The notes under the pieces: generated by a model
What the model was told of the DNA's origin: nothing
The model's database searches: none
Seen by the model: the letters and a program-made list of their open reading frames with translations, nothing else
Origin: Otis tarda
Lineage: Eukaryota > Chordata > Aves > Otidiformes > Otididae
Direction of reading: 5' to 3'
DNA length: 64,000 bases
NCBI GenBank assembly: GCA_026413225.1
Contig: CM048552.1
Location: 25,471,001 to 25,535,000, forward strand
Translations under genes and position numbers: made by a program
Shown here: in pieces, positions 12,901 through 27,900 of the stretch
How positions within the stretch are numbered: the stretch's first letter is position 1
How the letters are laid out: every line of letters starts with the position of its first letter

Positions 12901-15900
12901 GGAGAGAGCAAACACAAAATGGGATGAAGTTTGTTATTATATAGTTAGTCTCTAACATCTGTTCTCATCTTTGAATCATTAATAATTTGACAGGACAGGA
13001 TAGCAACTTGGTAGAACTATTTTTTTTCTTGGTAATCACAAGAATACAAGTGTATTTAATACTCTCAGATGCTAAGAAATATTCTGTGACAAATGCCAAA
13101 GTGAGAGTAAACATAATTGAAGTATTTACAAATGTACATGGTTTTTATTGAGATTGGTGACAAACTGTTGCATTGCAAAAAGCTGTGCAGAAATTTAGGT
13201 GTATCTTTCCTGTAGGAAAAGCCCAATGTTACTAGTGGCAGTATTAACCTTGTCGCAAACCTTTCAGCAGCAAAATACTTGAATGCCGGGAAATGCAGCT
13301 TCATTTTGACTAGGTGCCTCAGGCAAATTTTGCCGGTGGGAGTGATGTGTGTCAGTCACAATGCAGCTTCTACATCATCTTGGAAGATGGAAAAACGTAA
13401 TTTAAAATTTGCCTCCTTACTAAACGACACTGTGATAGTGTTTTCCTGTTTAAAGGGGGAAAGTTAAGCTCTTTATCTGATTTTGTTGCTGTGAAAAAGT
13501 GCCTGTCGATCTGGACCCACCTACCAGTGAATAGCAAAAGAGACAACCTGCACCTGTGGGATTAGGTGCAGCAGCAGGAAGTACCAGGACTTGCAGTATA
13601 TAATTAACAAGGATTTTTTTTTTTTTTTTTTTCCCAAACAGCATGTTCATCTTGCCAGGTTAACTAGTCATTAACCCTAAAAAAGAATGTGCTGAAGCCT
13701 ACACCCTTGTTTAAACTCATTCACTCGCCAGTGTATTCAGTTACTTGTGTAACCAGCGACAAAGTAACCCTATTTACAACTCTTCATTTCCTGGTATTTT
13801 ATTTGATGTCTTTGTGTTTCCAGTTTCTCCATTCATCTCTTTGTTTGGTTCTCTTTCATTTTCAGATAGGCAAAACATCTTGTCTGCTGTTCTGAATAAA
13901 ACAAACTTACAATAACTTTTTATCTATCATTAAAAAAAACACTTTTTTTTTTCTTGGGGAAGTTTTCAGACAGAATACCTTTTTTACACTTATCTGGATA
14001 AATATACGAGGTTAAGTTTTTCTCCTAAAGATGTGCAAATAACTCTCTCCCATTAACTTCGGCAGATGTTCTGCCAGAGATTCAGAGAAGCAGAATTTTT
14101 TATTTGGGGTATAGAAGTGAAGGTTGAGTTGCTTAGGTCTGTCTGATATTAGTGATGAGTGCCCACTGTGTCAGTTACTTAAAATATATGTCAGTTTTAT
14201 TTGTCTTTTGAGGTACATCCAATTTCTTAATAGTTGTTTCAGTTTCTTTCTTCTACATTAAATTTTGTTTTTTTCTGAAGTTTAATGGGCCAAAATAGAG
14301 CAAAACAGGATCGTGTAATCAGAGGTTCCTGTCTAATACATAATCCTCATTTTTTTTAAAAGTTAAAACATGAAATATATAGCACAAAGCCTGTTTTGGT
14401 GCTTATAATAGCTTTCTTTTCTTCTTTCACATGTTTAGAGAAAACAAATACATTCAATGCGTGCAATATGGAGTGATAATGAAGTATTTGATATACTATT
14501 AGTTCATTCAATGTTTAATGTGTGTTTTGCCCACCATGAGCAGAGATGGTTGGCTTGCACTGATTTTGGTGAGTTTTTAAAATAAAGTCATACTGTTGGA
14601 TTATTGATAACTTCCTTACCCAGACATATTTCTGCTGCAGGCAGACACTGTTTAAAAGGAAAATTAATTTTTTTTTCCACAGCTATTTCAAAGATAATTA
14701 TCCAGCACACATTAAAGAAGGATGAAGTGTTTTAAAGAACTGTAATTCTAATTGGTAAATGTCACCAGCTGTTGCAGTTACTCTTACTTGTGTATATTCT
14801 TTTAATGATTACACTCCTGTGCCACAAGCTACATGAAAATATATTCACTAGGTGTGAAATTCCCATATGTCACAGCTTCAAGACTAGGTAAACATCTCAA
14901 AGATAAGGGGAGAGTTAGTGCTGATGGGAAATGTTATTTTTCTAGCTTTGGATGTCTGCAAGATGAAGATTTTTTTATTGAAGTTAGTAAAAGAAAAAAT
15001 GTCTTTAATCAGTGAACCATTAAGTTTTATCATTCAGTGGAAGATACATTTTTACATTTATAGAATCATAGAATAGTTTGAGTTGGAAGGGACCTTTAAA
15101 GGTCATCTAGTCCACCCCCCCTGCAAGGAGCAGGGACATCTCCAACCAGATCAGGTTGCTCAGATCCCCATCCAACCTGGCCTTGAATGTTTCCAGGGAT
15201 GGGGCATCCACCACCTCTCTGGGCAACCTGCTCCAGTGTTCCACCACCCTCATCATAAAAATGTTTTTCCTTATATGAAGTCTGAATCTGCTTCCTCCTG
15301 TTTTAAAGCCATTACCCCTCATCCTATTTGAATATGTGATGACAAGAACTATAATCGGCCTGTCATTTGTTAGATTATCTCCTTCACCTACCCCACAAGA
15401 TCTCAAAATGTTTTCCTGTTGTCTCTCCAAGTTAAAACTAGTTCAGTTCCTATAAATTGCCTGTCAAGTTTTAGAAAGTACATAAGGTTGCAACGCTGGT
15501 TGTATTCTTCTCTATCATCACGAATGAGTATGCTAAGGGAATATATGGAGCTTTCTGTTTTAAATCTCCTAAATCACTTTGTGATTTAGTTTAGTTTAAA
15601 GACATTTCTGTCACATTTTAGTGAAGAAAGCACATTTTTATAAATCAAATATATTTATTTCTGTGAAGCAAGTTGTCCAACAGAGAACTGTTTTGTCTAT
15701 TGTAATCTTACATTTTTGTTTCTATGCTTAAGATCAAGGTGTGTAAATCAGATGTAACTATAAATGGTCCTGCTTTCCTCTTAAGAGTTTCATGTAGGCA
15801 TGTATGTATGTGGTAAGTTTTTAAAATGAGTGTTCATTGCCTCTGGAATGACCAGTCTAAATGTGCAGGAGCCATTTAAGTTTTTCAGTGTGAGTTTTGG

Positions 15901-18900
15901 AGATGCAAGGAGCATTAAACCAGGCCCACATTACACGTTTAACTGTTAAAATGAAACTGCCATTGGTGCATATGTATAAATGAAGAAGAAAATCTTCTTA
16001 TTTTTGGATCATTTTTCTATATGTGTCCAAGATAGATTCAGGAAAAAAAAAAAAAGAGATGAAGCTCATGATCCAGGAGGTTTCACGCACTGCAATTTTG
16101 GGGGGAGAATGCTCTCAACCTATTACTGTAATGGCAGTTTCTGGACAGGTAACAGTTCGAGCATGTTGCACCTCTCCTTCCTTTTTGTGCTCAGACCTGT
16201 TGTATAAATTATAATACATGATATAAATGATAATAAGGAATGAGAAAAATTTTAAGTTATCTACTAAAAAGGAAGCCTTAATATAAAATTATATGTTATT
16301 TTAACTGTATTAGCATGTTTATGCATACAGGTCTTTAAAATATGCTGAATATTTTACTCTTACGGTTTGGTACACATGCTGTTTTCAGACAACAGCTTCT
16401 GAGAAACAGAGATGACTTATGCCTGAGAAATCAGGGGCTGGGTATAGCTGCTTTCGTCCTCCTTCCCTAGAGCTGTCAATTATTCTGTACAAAGTCAGTG
16501 TTAGCCAAATCTGAATCCTTTGAAAGTAGCTCTGTGCTAAGGCTTATTGTAAAGTGTTATAAAACTTAGCCTTCTTCTGCATGCCATGAACTTTAAAAAC
16601 TATTATTTGCGAGCAACTGGTACTTTTACAAGCTTACTCACACAGGGAGCATTTACAGAAGGCATTCCAAAGTGTTTATATTCATTCTTGGTTCCTATTA
16701 GAGAAAAGTGAACCCCTGAGCAGCTCCGCATACGCTGCCAGAAAAGGGAACGTTGCAGGCTATCGAGGGCTTTAGTGTGGCACAACATTTTGAGGATACA
16801 GCGATCCAGAAGTCCCAGCTGGACAGGAAAGGGCAGTTTCAGCAAGCTCTCTGCCTGGCCTGACATAGTATCACTTATACATGACATATCCTAGCCTGTC
16901 CCATGTCTGGGAGGGTGGTATGAAAATTATGCCTGCTCTGATATTCATACAGAACATAGATCAGTACAAGAAGGGAAGCATTTCAGCCCTTGCTCCTTGC
17001 CTACTCATCTTCTGAGCTGATTATGCCAGTGCAACAGTTTCAGGAAAATAGGGCTACAGGTCCGCTCTCATACCAACCTTTTTATGCTGTTACTCTCAGG
17101 GAAATGCTTGAACTTAGTTTGAATTGGAGTTAATAGAAGCTAACCTCAGACATAAAATTCAGCTGTACATTGAAAGAAAACTGCAACAAATCTGAGGCAA
17201 TGCAAAAGGAACTGAATGATTTTTTTTAACCGTTTTCTGAATGTGATAGGCTGGATCTGGACCTTGAGGGTGAAGTAGTTATGGGAGCCTCACTAACAAA
17301 AAAGGGGAAAATGTAGAAGTTTGCCATTGACATTATCAGAGCCAAGACTTCATTCCATTACATATGACAAAGTAGATTTACAACTCAAAGCACTGAGAAC
17401 TTTATTAATAATGAACCCTCCTGAACTTGGTAACTAATCCAGAATGCAGATTTAGTAAATAGAGTTTATACATGTGTGAACATTGTAATATAATCTCAAC
17501 TTCCATTATGTTTATGTACAACTTATTTTAAGTCTCAATTGCCGAGTGGCCTATCTCTTTCCCTTCCCACCACTTTCTCCCCTTACTTTATGTCTCCACA
17601 GAAACCAGGGATGGATCTAGCAGATACCTACATTATGTTTGTTCGACAAAACCAGGATATACTTCGAGAAAAGGTCAATGAGGAAATGTACATAGAGAAG
17701 TTATTTGATGTAAGTAACTACCCTTGCAAAGCTTGCTGGTATCACTACTACATCAGAAGGGATAAGCTGCATTTTGATGATATATATTCAACAGGCTGTT
17801 CAGATGTTCTTCGTTGCTGATCATTTTTGGTTTTGCTTTTTATTTATCATCTTCAGCTATCAAGGGTGGCCTTTCTTTAAACATCTTCTGCATGAAAATT
17901 TTAAGTGCTAGAAGGCATAAGTAAAATTGGTAGAAGATTATTGTTTGAAATAGTCATTTTTCCACTGTGAGTAGTCCAATTTTATCTTATCTTTTGATTT
18001 GGAATGTGTTGATGGAGAGAATTGGATTGGTGTGGTTTGTGGACTCCATTGCAGAGTTAATTTCCCTAAATAAAGAACTTGTATGTATCACTGCCTGTTT
18101 CTATATAGAAATAGGCCAGTTATGCCAGGTACAGCTATGGGTTTGACTGGTACTTTCATGAAATGGCTTTTAGAATTTTGTTTTATAGACTTCTAGTTTA
18201 AGACTTATAATTTCTTAAAGTTGACCAAATATTTATTGAATCGTCAAACTCATTTTCAAAATTCTGATCCAGATTCTGCAAGTTCAGAGTAGTTCTATTC
18301 CTCATCCTCAAGGCCCACACATTGCTGGCCATCCTGTATCTTTGCAATAATTTCCTTTGGCTTCGATACTGGCTTCTGCAGCCTCCCTCCACTCATTCTT
18401 TTGCCCTGATTCCTTTTCTTTTTTTAGAAATTATCACCTACTCTACCAAAATTTTCGTCATACAAGGCTCTCCTGTAAGGCCACAAGCAATACTCTTGGG
18501 CATATTTCTGCTTATTCAAGTTCTGGACACTAATTTATGTCTACTATGTCCCTTTCTGAGTGGTCTGAAGGAGAAGCTGTAGGCAGCTGAAATAGTACCT
18601 TGTGTGTAAATTCAAAGCACTACACATGTGAAATATGTCTGAAATAAAAGTTATTTTGTTATAAATTGGGTTCAATTTATATTACAATGATGCCAGTCAC
18701 TTATAATTATGTAGGAATTTGAAGAGGAAAAGAAGTCATTTCTGGCACTGCACAATGCAATTCATTAGAAAACAAATTCTGGAACATAATACACACTTCG
18801 AAATGTATTTATTTGTGTGTCATCTCCTAAGTATTTTAGAAAGCTTTGCTGGCAGTTTCATTTAATTATGCAAGTTACAGCAAATGTTTTCATAACAGCA

Positions 18901-21900
18901 ATTCACAGCCTTTGCTGTGACACTACAGTTGTGGCAGTCACAGAAGGTCCCATAACATAGACTCTCAGCCATGGTATGTCATGTCAGTGTTTGTTGTTTG
19001 TTAGACTGGGTGGTCAAAATGAGACTTATCTCTCAGATTTTATATTTCCACACACTCCCAGGCAGCTTTACAAAAAAAAAGTATCATCTGTTTTAATAAG
19101 CTAAGTGCTAATATGTGTGAAAAGAATGATTTTATAAAAGCTTTGATGCCCTGCAGGGGTAGAAAAATTATCATCCATCCAGCTGGCACCTTCACAAAGT
19201 ACTAAAACCATATTAGCAACTTCTGCTTCAGTTTGCTTTAGCACTGAATCTGCAAGCATATGTTTCATTTTCAAGTTTCTATTTTTTGTTTTTCTTTGCT
19301 TATGTTGTAATTTTCTGAATGTTAATAAAATTACGTGCCTAAGGCCAAGTCTAACTCTCACTGGAGAGACCATGTTAGCTTTAGTGTGTCAGTGTAGTGG
19401 GATTGGACCAAGCCTTAGGCTACATCCACGGCAGTAAACTGGCCAGGGCACAGCTCTGAGAAGTAGCAAGTTATCATCCATACTGCAAAGTCATCAGTAT
19501 GATTCCTGGTGTGATTTTGGGCTAGACCAACTAGCACTACCCAAGGACAGTGGCTCAGTACGATAGCAGTTAGCGTGGGTTGAGGACCTCTTCCAAGTTT
19601 CATTTCAGCAGTCAAGCTTTTCAGCACAGGAAAACATCTCTTGTATGGATGCAAGCCATGACTTACCATTTGCCTTTGAGATACAAAACCATTCCTGTCC
19701 CCTTTGACTCAGTAGTCTGCATCATATGCTGAGATAGCCAATGCTTATAGCTATAAGGAGAGAAAAAAGATGTACATGATAAGTATTCTGTGTATCACGT
19801 ACCTATTTGTATCTTTGTATTTCTTTATGTACGATGGTATCACATTTCTACATAACATCACTCTAGGAGATATAACCAATTGAACAGATAAATGAACTAA
19901 CAAATATTTAAGCTCATAGCATGTCAGAATTTAAAACAAAGGCTGTGTTGACTCACCTTTCCTAAGAGGAAAGAACATACGGAACAGTATGAGTGAGCAA
20001 GGTTTTGCCCATGATTTTTGGAGGTTTTTTTTTAGATTAGCGATATAACAAAACCTAGATACTGTTTATAGATTCAATTATATCAACTTATAGTTCAATT
20101 AAAAGAATAAGATATGTTCAAGTTTTTATGTAAATATACTTCAAGCTGTTCGACTGGCTACAGTTGTAGATCACTGTTGACTTCCCCTTAAAATGCGTTG
20201 TATTTGTATCGGACAAGAAACCATCAGCCAAGCAAAATAGGAAAAGTGCATGTCTGTGTTTCAGCCAGAGAACCACTTCATCAAAAATAACCAAAAAACC
20301 CAGATTGTTCTGTATGCTAGACATGATAGTTATAAATGCAGACAAGATCAAGCCTCAGACCTTATTTTAATCCAAAAAATGTGTACTTACAAACTGTTTA
20401 TGCATGGATTTTATTGACTTGATTCAGGGCTGCAATATTCTGGTACCGAGCCATGGACTTAGATCACAAAAACCCCATGCAACGCTACAGGCTTGGGAAA
20501 GAGTGGATGGAAAGATGCTTGTCAGAAAAGTAGCTGGGGGTGCTGCTGGTAGACATCCAACTGAACATGAGCCAGCAGTGTGCCCAGGTGGCCAAGATGG
20601 TCAACAGCATTCTGGCTTGCATCTGGAACAGTGTGGCCGGCAGGAGTAGGGAGGTGATTGTGCCCCTTTACTCAGCACTAGTGAGGCTGCATCTTGAATA
20701 CCGTGTGCGGTTTTGAGCCCCTCAGTACAAGAAGGATATTGAGTTGCTGGAGCACGTCCAGAGAAGGGCAACGAAGCTGGTGAGGGGTCTGAAGAACAAG
20801 TCTTACGAGGAGTGGTTGAGGGAACTGAGATTGCTTAATCTGGTGAAGAGGAGGCTGAGGGGAGACCTCGTTGCTCTCTACAACTACCTGAAAGGAGGTT
20901 GTAGGGAGGCAGGTGTTGGTCTCTTCTCTGAAATAGCTAGTGATAGGACAAGAGAAAATGGCCTCAAGTTGCAGCAGGGGAGGTTTAGTTTGGGTATTAG
21001 GAAACACTTCTTTACTGAAAGAGCGACCAGACACTGGAACAGGCTACGGAAGGAAGTGGCGGAGTCACCATCCCTGGAGGTGTTCAAAGAACATATTGAC
21101 CACTTTGGGATATGGTTTAGTAGGCATGGTGGTGTTAGGTTGACAGTTGGACTTCATGATCTTGGAGGTCTTCTCCAACCTTAAAGATTCTGTGATTCTA
21201 TTACAGTGACCATGAGAACGGGATGTCTATCATACAAAGTGATATACAGATCAAAGAGGATCATTTAAATTGAAATATAGTATTGATGCAGGTAGAAATG
21301 CCTGCCAGTGGGTCACAAATAGGTTAAGACTAGAAGCTGGAAAATTTTCTGTCTATCTGAGAAGTCTCAAACTAGGGAGAAGACAAAAAATGTGCATTGT
21401 TTTATGGTGGTGCTTGATAAGCCTGGAAAAGCACTGCCATGCTGTCCAAAATGTGAAAAATCAGGAGAACAGAGTATAAGCTTGAGATACAAATCCTTAC
21501 ATACGTGAGAGGCTCAGATCTCCAGGGGACTTTGAAAGAAGTCTGGACTGCTGTTTTTTTCGGCACCATTTTTAAACCACTTTAATGCTGTGCTTCAGTA
21601 CCTCTGCTGATCATGGAGCAGAGCCAAGGTGGAGTTTTTTCCCTTCCTTTTCTCTGAATAACTTGGCTTCTGGGTGCATTTTATTGTTCACCTCCTCTGA
21701 AAGGGGTAGACAGCACACAGAACAATTTGGCTTGGTGCTCCTGATAGCACTGGTCTCTACAAGGTCAGTATGCCGTCGTCTTTTTCTCCAACTTAAACAC
21801 TAGATTTGTAATCACAGAGTTTTTTGTGTGGTCATTTTGTCAGAGACACTTAGGACTTTTGTCTTCCTTTGCAGTGTGGGACATAGTCTTCTTCCTAAGA

Positions 21901-24900
21901 TGTGCTGAGAAGTTAATTTTTTAATCCAGTGTTTGAAAAGTACTTCTTTTCAGAAAAGACTGTAAAAGTAGCAGTTGGTGAATGGGAAAATGAGTAATTC
22001 AAATAGCATTACACAAACCTAGAATAAATGTAAAATATTGCTAATTATTATTAGGGCCTCTCCTATTTATAAAGATAATCTGCTTGGTGGGTGATGTAAG
22101 AGCATTTGTGCAGCCTATCAAAGAACAGTTCTGTGTATCTGATCACAAAATTAACAGCTGCAAAAAATATCAAACTATTAAATTCCCATGGGGTCTGGTT
22201 CTACACTGTCAAAAGCAATGGGGGCTTTACCATTAACCTCAGTAAAAGTAGTGCTGTGTCCGAAAACATGCCAGGTTACCATTACTGACTAGACTTAGAT
22301 TCATATTTCCATCTGAACTTTCAAGATGGGACTAATAAGTCTTGAACTCCTGAGCATTTTCAGTTACTTTAGACTTATAAATTAAAAACTATTTCCTTTA
22401 AAACAAAATTGGATTTTTTTAACAAACCAGCTTAAAAAATAAAAGTCATTTTGCTTAAAGCACTGTTTAAAACATTGATGCAATACTTACTTTCTGTAGT
22501 GATGTGAAGTGCCACTTGGGTAGATTCTCACTTTCTTGTATCTGTTAATTGCACGTGAAGTACGGATGTTCTTGTCTGAACACAGAAAAATTTTGTTTCA
22601 AACATTTTCCCTTCAAAATCCTTCTTGGTTTATTTGCCATGAAGAGCATTATCTTATAGGTTATATTTGTGTTGGGTCTCTTGTGAAAAACCTATAGTGT
22701 AAAGAGATGTACAATTGCAATTTTATTAAAACTATATATACAATAATTGATTGCTACTTCGAGAAATAAAGAATAATTTAAGAGAACAGTTCTAACACAT
22801 CAGTGTTTTACCATTGATACAATGGAGAGGTTTTCCAACTTTTTTAGGCTCCGTTGTCTGTAAAACCTGTGCACAAGTGTATCATAAACACATCAAGCAG
22901 TCGGAGTGCACACCCTGGAAAGGTCAGCATCGGCAAACGGGTCCCTTCATTATCTTGTACAAGACGGGACCTGTTAGCAGATGTTGACTTTGGCCCTGAT
23001 CGTCCTTCTCTTACAGGTGTTAAACTGGTGTGGTGTGACTGAGTAGTCCCATTGACTTCACAGGGACTGCTCACATAGGTGGATGTCCTCGGGGTTGTGG
23101 CCTCATGCAGGGCAATGATTCGAGAAGGAGTGTAAGAGATTTGAATGGTGGGGAACTCATACAACTTTGGAGTGCAGAAAGACTGAACGTTCAGAAGTTC
23201 AGATGTAACGTAATATTCTTTTTCTGTCAAAAAAAATGCTTGTATTTTGTCTGGAATGTGCATTAAATGCTAGTAGTGTTCCCATATCACAACCATTATT
23301 TTCCATTAGTAGCAAGGATGGATGATTTAAGTTCAATGATGTACGTGAGGTTATTTGAGGTAGTAATTATTCTGCAAAGATTACTATGGCATGTACTTCG
23401 TTCTGTGCCTAAATGGAGATATGAAGTACTCATCTGATTCATTACTGTTTGCCGTCATATCCGCAAGTACATTTTTAGCAAATGCTTTATTTGATTGCAT
23501 AATTTCTATAAGTTTTCTGACCTTTTACAAAAAGTGTGTTACAAATGTGCAAATGCTTCTCCCTGGCAAGCGAGTTAATCTTCAGCTAAAAGGAACACAT
23601 ATTTTAAACATGAGTTTTCTGTAGTACTAACTCCTTGTGCTGTCCAGGTGTACCTCAAAAGCGCCATTAGTGTAGTATTTAGTATTCAACAATGTTTTTC
23701 TAGAAAACGTCAATTGTGATTTTTTTTTTCTCATTCTCAAATTGCTTCCTGTCACGTTAATTTTAATAAGTAATCTTCACTTTCCTTGTTATATAATTAT
23801 TTGCAAGTGTGTGCTTTGACAAAAGGTCTACTTTTTGATCTAGATTATATGCCAAGCAACTTCAGCAAGTTGAGACTAGGTAGAACTGGTTAAAGGCCAC
23901 GTTTGAATCAAAAGCTGTGTTTGTGTTAACCTCTGAGAAACATGAGAGGACCGTGCCTAATTACTTAAAAGAGCCTCAACAAAAATGGATTGTAGCTTGT
24001 TGATCTTCTTACTTCTTTGATAACTCAGAATAATCTTCAAGAAATATGCGGGCTTCTTTCTCAGATTCTTGAAATTTGATCACAGTGCAAAATTGTCCTT
24101 TGGCGCAAACCCAGAAATACACATCTTTGCATGATGCACCTGGACATATGTGGCAGGTCTGGTAGAATCAGCTAATTAACAACACAGGCTTAAACAGGCA
24201 CCTCATCTGGCAGTGTAGTTAGTTGCCTGATGGTGCTCAGCAGGATTTGGTAGTGCTTTTTATTTTTCTATCCTAATGGTCTGCTGCCCACCTAATTTTG
24301 CCTTATTGTCAGCCACTACTTACCGCAGCTTGAGGCCCTCCCAGGAGGCTAAATTATTATCAAAGGATTAGGGAGATGTAGCCTTGCAGCTCTGACATTT
24401 CTGATTACTTGTCTATGCCAGAACACTAATTAGCTGTGACTAATTAAGAAAAATGTTCCTGCCATAGAAAACCATTTAAAAGAACTGAGAAGTAGAAAAG
24501 CAATTGAAAAGCTGAGCAGTGCTCAGATTTGCCGATGCTCTTTAGATTTTCACCAAAGTCTTAACTCACCTTTAATTATGTCTAATATTTTATAGAGAGA
24601 ATAGAAAGCTCTTGATATGAGCTTTCTCTTGATCTAAAGACATTCTTGTCATTTTAAAACAGTTTGTCCTGTCTTTTTTTGATAAAAGAAAGAATTGTAG
24701 AGAAAACTGTAGGCAGTGTTACCAAATGTGGACTGAGAAAGTGAACTATATTAACTTGCTCAAGTATATGAAACTTTTCTTCAAGATGGAAGCAACATCT
24801 TGCAAATTTACTGTTCAAGTCTCTTCATAGTTTGTTATGTTATTCCTGATGTTTTTTAGTAGATTCGTCCCACTTTTTGAGATAGAAATCTCTATAAAAA

Positions 24901-27900
24901 AACAACACTTCATTCGAAAGCTGAAAAATTTAAGCCCTGTCTAATTTCATATAGTGTGTAAGTTTTCTTTGATTTTTTTTTTCTTTCTGGAATATGCTGA
25001 GAAAAGGAGTGCCCACTCTTGGAGGGTGCTGATTATGCTGCTATCAAACCAGCAAAGCTCAGTACTGTTGAAATCAATAGGACCACAACACACTTAAAGC
25101 AAAGCGTGTGCTTCAGAGTTTGCTGCTTCGGGGTTGGCAATATTCGGCACTTGGTAAGCTGTTTTACACTGTAGCTGAGAGTGTTTTCTCTAGAGGAAAC
25201 CATAACACAGTGGCTGGGTTTGATATGTTTCTGATATGATACATTTCCCCACTTCTGCCTTTTTTGATGCCATTTTAAATTTCTGAATTTCCATCTTTGG
25301 GGGTATCGAACAGCCCAAAAAGATATAAAAAGGGTTTTCTCAAGACATCATGTATTCCATCGTCCAGTCTGCGTTTAGTATTCATGGAATGGATGTCTGC
25401 CACCTCTTTCACACTAATTTAATGATATTATTAAGTCTTCCCAGCAAGGGGAGTAAGAAATTATGAAATAGATATTCTGATATCTTGCTAAAAGAGCTCT
25501 TTGAGTAGAAAAGGGAAATTGAGCATTATTTTTTTTGGCGCACTAAATATCATATCCTGATATTCAGAATTTCTTATGCTGTCCTACCCCCTGATTTTCC
25601 AGACTTGTGTGACAAGCTAGGGTTTTAAAAAAAAAAAGATGTATAAATTGCTGTAGAAAGGCAATTTAAAGTGTGCATCATGAGTCAAAAGCGGAAAACA
25701 AATGGAAAAAAAATTCTAAACTCAAGATTTTAAAGCCCATCTGATTTTTTTTTTCCTGAGGGAATTTTATCAATCAGGGGTAGAACTACGAGGGGGTTTT
25801 GCTTGTTTGTTTGGGGAGGGGCTTTAACACTGGGAGCTTCCAGTACAGTTTCCCCATAGACATTTCTAGTCTATACTGTTCATTCATTTATTTAACTTAG
25901 TTAAATGCATCTATCCATCACTCACAGTATCCATTCACTAAAAACAATAACAAATTCTATCAAATAAAAGAGAACTCCTTCCAACATTCAGGCACAATTT
26001 AGTCCTTTAACCTTTTTATCCTGCTGGGCACAAAGTAGCAGCATCTCATTCCAGGCACTGCATTTTTTTTTCTTATCTAGATGGCTTGAAATGTGTCTAG
26101 CAACTTAATGGAATCAATTGAGCGTGGACAACTATAAAAATATAAAATAGCACTGAAACTTTAGATGAGTCTGTCAGCAAGTGTTAACTGTGGCTGCAGC
26201 TTTCACATTCTACGCAGTCAAGAGAAATCAATAAGGATTGTACCATTTATATTGTCTTATCTAATGTTTGTTCACCATGAAGTGCCAGGCACAAGCACCA
26301 TCTAGGGAATATTGATTTCTTGATGTACTGTAATTCACACACGTATAAACAGCAGGAGAACCTTGTGGTTTCTCAAACCTCACTTGCGGATTTGATGTTT
26401 ATGCTTGTATTTCATTTGGGTCAAGCTTAGTTTAGAAAGGAAAAATCAAGCAAAAGTCTGTGTAAGTGTTCGCAAATAGACACACAACCACATCGTTGAT
26501 CATATTACAAGAAAAATAGTGCCAGAAAGCATGAGAATAATCTGGTTTTACTCTAATGAGTCTGGAGTAACAGAAAGAGGTTGCTATGTTGTAAATCAAA
26601 ATAGTACCAGGTGAGAATGCTGCAGAGTGCTCTGACAAAGTCAGTGATTCATCAGTGGAAAGAGCTTCTTAACCTGTTTGATCATGGGGAACTAAAGCTT
26701 TAGTGCTGATTTAAATGTCAAAAAGTGTTGACCTGTATAGAGATTATTTCCTTTAAATAATTTTCAAGTGTTTAATCGTATATTTTCTTAATTTACACAG
26801 CATTTACTATCCTTTGTATTTACAGTGTACTAAAAGTGTTTACAATGTGTGAGAAAAACAGTACAAATAATGTATAGAAAAATCAGCTAAAAAAAAAAGT
26901 CATGCAGCTGTAAAATCTGCATAGCTGAAAGACGCATGGCGCATAGGGTCAGAGATGGAAAGGAGCAAACCAGGCACCTGCCCAATCCAAGGACACTTTC
27001 TCCGAAGAGATGAGGAGAGAAGCAAGAGGGAGGCAGGAGGCTGGACCTCTGCTCCACATTAGCGCTGCTCAGTGTGGTGCCCAATCAATGCTGCGTAGGA
27101 GAGGAGTGGCTACACCACTGTGCAGCTCCCTATCAACTCCACAGCTGCATCCAACCTTGTCATATGCCACTGCAGTAACAAGCAGAGGAAACATGTGATG
27201 AGGCAAGATTGCTGAGGTGGAAAGAAATGAGCCGCCTGTAAATACTCACCCAGGAGGAACCCAGGATGTTTTAAATACTCTAATTAAAATGTGTACTTGA
27301 CCTCATTCCACATGGAGCAGGGAGTCTAAACAGAAGACTCTGGGCCAAGTGCTGCTTATGTGAGTGTAAAAGTCACAACACAGACTTTGTCCCAACTTTG
27401 GTCAACCTCACTTTTGGTAGGTGGTACAGAGAGTAAGAATCTTCTCACTTTAAGAGTGAGAGGCAGCTCACAGGGGTCCTCTGCCACCTCCCTGAATCAC
27501 TCACCCTTTGCCGATGCCTCACTCCAGGGAGTCCCCAGAGAGTCCCAGATGACTGGGCAGAAGCAGAGGTTACACACCGTAGAGGCAGAGTGAGCCCAGA
27601 CCTTTAACCTTCCTGATGCTACGCATGCATTGAGGAAGACTGCTTAGCATTTGTGCAGCTAGGGGCGTTCGTAGGGTTTGTAAAACCGGAGCCTGATAGC
27701 AAGAGGCTAGTAATATAAGGAGTAACAACTCGGTCATTTTGCATTATGTTCATTTGTTTATTTTGAGGATCCAAGCTGGCTCTCATTTCAAGGTCACTCA
27801 AGTGATGTTCCCGACTCTGTGCCTTGGAGGGTGTTTGCAGATATACCCAAGTTGCAGCACACCACGCAGTGTAGCAAGACTGACAGCATTTCCTCCAGAG

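Larger units (their letters stand above)
7680..17601 (+). other. CADPS2: CADPS2 intron, 9.9 kb
   Basis: Large AT-rich intron. It holds a perfect 52-bp tandem duplication at 12189-12292 and an antisense CR1 fragment at about 15061-15330. Otherwise it is apparently single-copy DNA with homopolymer A/T runs. No additional exon in phase is recognisable. Confidence 0.8.

Noticed and set aside
20744-21184. 146-residue frame that looks like a conserved protein
   Set aside because: It is the end of the CR1 ORF2 reverse-transcriptase protein in a 5'-truncated, stop-containing copy, not a host gene.
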